In this document: piece by piece, positions 60,583 to 64,000 of the stretch
How positions within the stretch are numbered: the stretch's first letter is position 1
Layout: the number at the start of each line of letters is the position of its first letter
Assembly (NCBI RefSeq): GCF_001895025.1
Contig: NZ_BCXI01000003.1
Coordinates: forward strand, 147,131 to 211,130
Source: Rhodococcus zopfii NBRC 100606 = JCM 9919
Lineage (GTDB): Bacteria > Actinomycetota > Actinomycetes > Mycobacteriales > Mycobacteriaceae
Length of the DNA: 64,000 nucleotides
Direction of reading: 5' to 3'
Program-made: the position numbers and the translations under genes
The notes under the pieces: generated by a model
What the model was told of the DNA's origin: nothing
Database searches by the model: none
Seen by the model: the letters and a program-made list of their open reading frames with translations, nothing else

Positions 60583-61959
60583 TCAAGGGGTCGGCGTGAG
60601 CAATTCCGGGGGTATCGGCCGGTCGTCCGCGAGGGACTCGAAGAACGGAATCGCGCGTTCGCGGTCCCACAGCAGGACGTTGCCGGAGCCCCAGACATCC
60701 TCGAACCCGCCGACCGGCACCGTCGCGGTCACCGTCTCGCCGCGCATCGCCCACGCCAGGCGAGCCAGGTCCCACAAGTGGGTGCCGTCGTCGACCTCGA
60801 GGGTCGCGGTCGCCCCGGAGGCGAGCGACCACAGCCGGAACGGGTTGAGCATCGTGCCGAGGCCGGTCGCCTTGCCGAGCAGCGCCGACATGAACAGTCG
60901 CTGGTTGTTCATGCGGTCCAGGTCGGCGAGTGGAGTCGCGCGGGTTCGGACGAACCCGAGCGCCTCCGGTCCGGTCAGTTCCTGGCAGCCGGCCTGAAGG
61001 TTGATCCCGGCCAGCGGGTCTTCGATCGGATACGGCACGCAGATGTCGACGCCGCCGAGCGCGTCGACGATCGACGCGAACCCGCCGAATCCGATCTCGA
61101 CGTAGTGGTCGACGTGCACGCCGGTCGCGCCCTCGACGGTCTGCGTGAGCAGCGCCGGGCCGCCGACCGCGAACGACGCGTTCAGTTTGTCCTGCCCGTA
61201 TCCGGGGATCGACACGTAGGAATCGCGGGGCAGGCTCACCATCGTGGTGGCGCCGCCGCCGTTCGGCACGTGAACCAGGATGATGGTGTCGGTGCGTTCG
61301 GGGCCGACCTCACCGCCGGTCGCCAGTTCCTGTTCCTGCTCGGCGGTCAGCCCCGTGCGGCTGTCCGATCCGACGAGCAGCCAGTTCGTGCCGGGCGTGT
61401 CCGCGACGCGTTCCGGGTAGTCGGCGAGGGCGTCGATGCGGGTGAGCTTGCCGTCGAGGTAGACCACCCCGGCGACCGTCAGTACGAGCAGCGCGACGAC
61501 TGCGAGTGCGATGCGTCGCGTCCACCGGCGGAACGATCCGGGCCGACGTCGGCGTGGCGCCGGACCGGGAGCCGGCCGAGGTCGGCGCGGCGGGGCGCCG
61601 GGTGGTGGACCGGCCGGGGGCGCCGGCGCGCGGCGCTGCTGCGGGCCTCGCTCGGCGGACCGCCGCGGTTCGCTGAACCGTTGCGGGGTCTGCGTGGGTG
61701 CCCAGTCCCGGGACTGCTGCGATTGCGGCCGCCGCGGGGGCGGTGCCGTGCGAGAGGGCGCCGCGGGTTGCCGGTACGTCGGATTCGGCGCCTGCGACCA
61801 GGCTTGTTGCGGCGCCGGACGGCCGTCGCGGCGGATGACCTGCGGGCCCTCGGGCGGCGGTCCGGACTGCACGGGACGAGGCGGGGGTACGGGACGGCGA
61901 GGCGGCGGCCCCTGCGGCGGCCGCGGCCGATACCGGGGGTCGGGACGGTCGCCGTTCAC
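60583..61959 (-). CDS. LytR-CpsA-Psr (LCP) family glycopolymer transferase
   Basis: A 458-residue membrane protein that attaches polyprenyl-linked glycopolymers to peptidoglycan; in mycolic-acid bacteria LCP proteins join arabinogalactan. A long Pro/Arg/Gln-rich cytoplasmic tail (residues 1-145) precedes one membrane helix (IALAVVALLVLTVAGVVYL). The LCP domain shows NWLLVGSDSRTGLT, RTDTIILVHVPNGGG, MVSLPRDSYVSIPGYG and FVRTRATPLADLDRMNNQR, with the arginines that hold the pyrophosphate. No LytR_C domain is attached. Confidence 0.93.
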   Translation of the reverse strand: MNGDRPDPRYRPRPPQGPPPRRPVPPPRPVQSGPPPEGPQVIRRDGRPAPQQAWSQAPNPTYRQPAAPSRTAPPPRRPQSQQSRDWAPTQTPQRFSEPRRSAERGPQQRRAPAPPAGPPPGAPPRRPRPAPGPAPRRRRPGSFRRWTRRIALAVVALLVLTVAGVVYLDGKLTRIDALADYPERVADTPGTNWLLVGSDSRTGLTAEQEQELATGGEVGPERTDTIILVHVPNGGGATTMVSLPRDSYVSIPGYGQDKLNASFAVGGPALLTQTVEGATGVHVDHYVEIGFGGFASIVDALGGVDICVPYPIEDPLAGINLQAGCQELTGPEALGFVRTRATPLADLDRMNNQRLFMSALLGKATGLGTMLNPFRLWSLASGATATLEVDDGTHLWDLARLAWAMRGETVTATVPVGGFEDVWGSGNVLLWDRERAIPFFESLADDRPIPPELLTPTP

Positions 61960-62027
61960 GCGTCAACTGTACGTTCCGCGGCCGCGAGAACCGCCGCTCA
62001 CGTACGAGCGCCGGCCCGGGGGACTCG

Positions 62028-62834
62028 TCACGGCAGCCAGGACACGTGTCCGCGCAGCGCCTGATACCCCACGAACGCGACCGAGTCGATCAGCGCGTGC
62101 GCGACCACCAGCGGCCACAGCCGCGAGGTCTTCTGCCAGAACCGGCCGAAGATCAGACCCATGACGAAGTTCCCGAAACCGCCGCCGAGCCCCTGATAGA
62201 GGTGGTAGCTGCCGCGCAGCAGCGCCGACGCGACCAGTGACCTGTTCTCCGACCAGCCGAGCTGCCGCAGCCGGGTGATCAGATACGCGACGACCAGTAC
62301 CTCCTCGGCCGCCGAGTTCGCGATCGCCCACAGCACTTCCGTGGGCAACCGCCACCAGTAGTCCTCGAGGACGCTCGGCGCGACGTTCAGATTCAGGTTC
62401 ATCGCGCGCGCCGCGAGATACAGGCCGAGCCCCGGTATGCCGATCAGCGCGGCCAGCCCGACGCCGGGCAGCACGTCGCGGCGCAGGTGCGGTCGCGCGA
62501 ACCCGATGATCTTCGGTCCGATTCCGCTGCGCCACAGCAGGTAGACGCCGAGCGCCGCCCACGCCAGCAGCCGCACGATCCCGAGCAGCTGCCGGGACAG
62601 GTCGATCAGCTGCTGCGACGACCGCGGCACGTTCAACGCGACCGTCTGCTCCGACAAGGGCGCGGGTGCGAGCGCGGACTCGAGCAACGACAGGATCGAC
62701 GACAGTCCGCTGAGTCCGAACGTGACGAGCAGGACGATCGTGATCTCGATCCACAACGCGCGACGGTCCGCCGCGTTCAGCGGCGTCGCCGGGTTCCGGG
62801 GTGCGGGGGAGAGCCAGTCGCGGAGCGTCGTCAC
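62028..62834 (-). CDS. CPBP intramembrane protease (CAAX protease family)
   Basis: A 268-residue membrane protein with about seven helices and the CPBP motifs: AAEEVLVVAYLITRL (EExxxxxxR), SYHLYQG (motif 2, histidine) and VVAHALIDSVAF (HxxxD motif 3). The paired glutamates and histidines suggest an active metal-dependent protease or related enzyme. GTG at 62834 is the start. Substrate unknown. Confidence 0.9.
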   Translation of the reverse strand: MTTLRDWLSPAPRNPATPLNAADRRALWIEITIVLLVTFGLSGLSSILSLLESALAPAPLSEQTVALNVPRSSQQLIDLSRQLLGIVRLLAWAALGVYLLWRSGIGPKIIGFARPHLRRDVLPGVGLAALIGIPGLGLYLAARAMNLNLNVAPSVLEDYWWRLPTEVLWAIANSAAEEVLVVAYLITRLRQLGWSENRSLVASALLRGSYHLYQGLGGGFGNFVMGLIFGRFWQKTSRLWPLVVAHALIDSVAFVGYQALRGHVSWLP

Positions 62835-62868
62835 CGCAGCGATTGTGCCGCACCGGTGCGCGGTGCGG

Positions 62869-64000
62869 TCACCAGAAGTCGAGTGCCTCGGCCAGGGCGG
62901 TGGACTGTGCGTGCGTCGGCCGCTGCGCGCCGTCGATCGCGTAGATCGTGTTGCCGACGGTCGCGACGACGAGCCCGTGCCGCGCGGTGCCCATCGGCGT
63001 CAGCTCGGTCCACATGCCGGTCGCCACGTCGAACGCCTCGACCTGGGCGAGGACGCGGGTGGGTTCTTCGCCGCCGGCGGCGACGATGCGGCCGTCGATG
63101 AAGGTGGCGCCGAGGCCGCCGCGGGGGGTGGGCATGTCGGGCAGGCGGGTCCAGGTGTCGGTGGTGGGGTCGTAGCGTTCGACGGTGGCGGTGTTCTTGT
63201 CGGCGGACAGGTTTCGGCCGCCGAGGGCGTAGGCGTAGGTGCCGTCGGTGGTGGCGGCGAGGTGTTCGCGGGGGGTGGGCAGGTCGGCGACGGTGGTCCA
63301 GGTGGTGCCGTCGAAGACGTCGGTGGTGGCGGCGAGTTGGTTGTCGGCTTGGCCGCCGAAGACGTAGATCTTGTTGCCGATGGTGACGGCGGCGCCGGCG
63401 GCGCGGGGTTGGGGCATGGGAGGCAGTTCGACCCACTGGCCGTCGCGCAGGGCGAGCACCCGATCCGACGGATGCGCGGTCAGATTGGGGCCTTCCGGCT
63501 CCCAGCCGCCGAGCACCACCAGCTCGCCGTTGTACTCCACGGCCATCGGATGGTTCAGCGGCGCAGGGAGATCCGGGCCGGCCTTCCACGTGTCGATCGC
63601 CGGGTCGTAGCCCTCCACCTTCCCGGTCGAGCCGTTGTTGTCGAGCCCGCCGAGCACCCACACGGTGCCGTCGGCGACCGTGGATGCGCTCTGCTGGCGG
63701 GGGATCGGGGCGTCGCGCAGCCGACGCCACGCCGGGCCGGGCTGGATCTGCCGTGGTGGGATCTGCAGCGCCTCGTTCACCGCGGTGGATTCGGCGTGGG
63801 TGGGCTCGGTGGCGCCGTCGATCGCGTAGATCGTGTTCCCGACCGCGCCGAGCGCCAGGCCGTGCCGGGGCGTGCGCAGCGCGGGCAGTTCCGACCACGT
63901 GCCTGTGGTCACGTCGAACGCCTCGACCTGGGCGAGGACGCGGGTGGGTTCTTCGCCGCCGGCGGCGACGATGCGGCCGTCGATGAAGGTGGCGCCGAGG
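62869..64000 (-). CDS. kelch-repeat protein, C-terminal part
   Basis: The frame runs in from the right edge and ends at 62869, about 377 residues. Kelch blades are evident (VWVLGGLDNNGSTGKVEGYD; IYVFGGQADNQLAATTDVFD; YAYALGGRNLSADKNTATVE; IVAAGGEEPTRVLAQVEAFD; IYAIDGAQRPTHAQSTALAE), forming a beta-propeller. The blade set is duplicated: 63910-64000 repeats 63025-63115 base for base. The first blades and any signal peptide are outside the window. Function unknown; propellers usually serve in binding. Confidence 0.88.
   Translation of the reverse strand, partial: LGATFIDGRIVAAGGEEPTRVLAQVEAFDVTTGTWSELPALRTPRHGLALGAVGNTIYAIDGATEPTHAESTAVNEALQIPPRQIQPGPAWRRLRDAPIPRQQSASTVADGTVWVLGGLDNNGSTGKVEGYDPAIDTWKAGPDLPAPLNHPMAVEYNGELVVLGGWEPEGPNLTAHPSDRVLALRDGQWVELPPMPQPRAAGAAVTIGNKIYVFGGQADNQLAATTDVFDGTTWTTVADLPTPREHLAATTDGTYAYALGGRNLSADKNTATVERYDPTTDTWTRLPDMPTPRGGLGATFIDGRIVAAGGEEPTRVLAQVEAFDVATGMWTELTPMGTARHGLVVATVGNTIYAIDGAQRPTHAQSTALAEALDFW
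63025..63115. repeat. exact 91-bp repeat, copy 1 (copy 2 at 63910-64000)
   Basis: Identical to 63910-64000 over all 91 bases visible, 885 bp (295 codons) apart and in frame within the kelch gene. The second copy reaches the window edge, so the true repeat may be longer. It points to a recent tandem duplication of propeller blades. Confidence 0.9.
63910..64000. repeat. exact 91-bp repeat, copy 2
   Basis: Second copy of the repeat at 63025-63115, cut by the right edge of the window. Both encode the IDGRIVAAGGEEPTRVLAQ blade. Confidence 0.9.

Overview
The window is a stretch of a high-GC actinobacterial chromosome. It most resembles a mycolic-acid bacterium of the Rhodococcus/Nocardia group. 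Evidence: very high G+C throughout, many GTG (and one TTG) starts, ATGA/GTGA start-stop overlaps, and gene blocks matching Mycobacterium tuberculosis by content and order. These are a sigK-rskA/ufaA1 block (14.1-20.4 kb) with an MPT83-type fasciclin beside it, and a sodA ... glycerophosphodiesterase ... bfrB block (51.3-60.5 kb). No rRNA, tRNA, CRISPR array, insertion sequence or prophage was recognised. Assignments rest on reading motifs and family resemblance by eye; no database search was run.

Layout. 0-6.8 kb: the end of a SigB/SigF-type sigma factor, then a tightly packed operon with hydroxyethylthiazole kinase, a sulfonate-type ABC importer, an FMN-dependent monooxygenase, a sulfurtransferase and a GntR regulator; it looks like an uptake and processing module for an organosulfur (possibly thiazole) compound. 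6.9-13.1 kb (minus strand): an MMPL exporter followed by a response-regulator/PP2C phosphatase, a CHASE3-type histidine kinase, a stand-alone receiver and a tyrosine phosphatase. 13.2-14.0 kb: a PrmC-like methyltransferase. 14.1-24.8 kb: the SigK region. Three sites with the pattern CCATCC-N15-nCGAAy lie before the ufaA1-sigK-rskA operon, the fasciclin-lipocalin operon and an epimerase/SDR operon, so all three may belong to one SigK regulon.

24.8-34.3 kb: photolyase, a small S4 RNA-binding protein, RraA, a FadR-type regulator, an Nramp manganese transporter, FadD-type acyl-CoA synthetase, a decayed MFS gene, an orphan hypothetical gene and gabD2. 34.4-47.4 kb: DUF427 protein, DHA2 exporter, CapA-like protein, FetB-like permease, TetR, flippase-like membrane protein, UdgX, a YcnI-CopC-CopD copper cluster, a RecB-like nuclease, a hydrolase, and a 47-residue secreted-peptide gene ended by a long hairpin. 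47.4-56.4 kb: SDR, MFS/MarR pair, a UPF0016 manganese exporter under a yybP-ykoY manganese riboswitch, sodA, acyltransferase, msrA, an Rv1733c-like protein and an F420-type oxidoreductase. 56.5-64 kb: rhodanese, DUF4328, glycerophosphodiesterase, DUF5926, BfrB ferritin with candidate iron boxes, an LCP ligase, a CPBP protease and a kelch-repeat protein running off the right edge.

Recurring themes are metal handling (Mn: MntH, UPF0016 with riboswitch, SodA; Fe: BfrB; Cu: YcnI/CopC/CopD), envelope lipids (UfaA1, FadD, MMPL, LCP) and regulation by alternative sigma factors. Several genes carry a TANNNT box 5-8 bases before the start codon, as expected for leaderless mRNAs. Three copies of a GGACAGCCGCGCG-headed palindrome suggest a dispersed repeat family.
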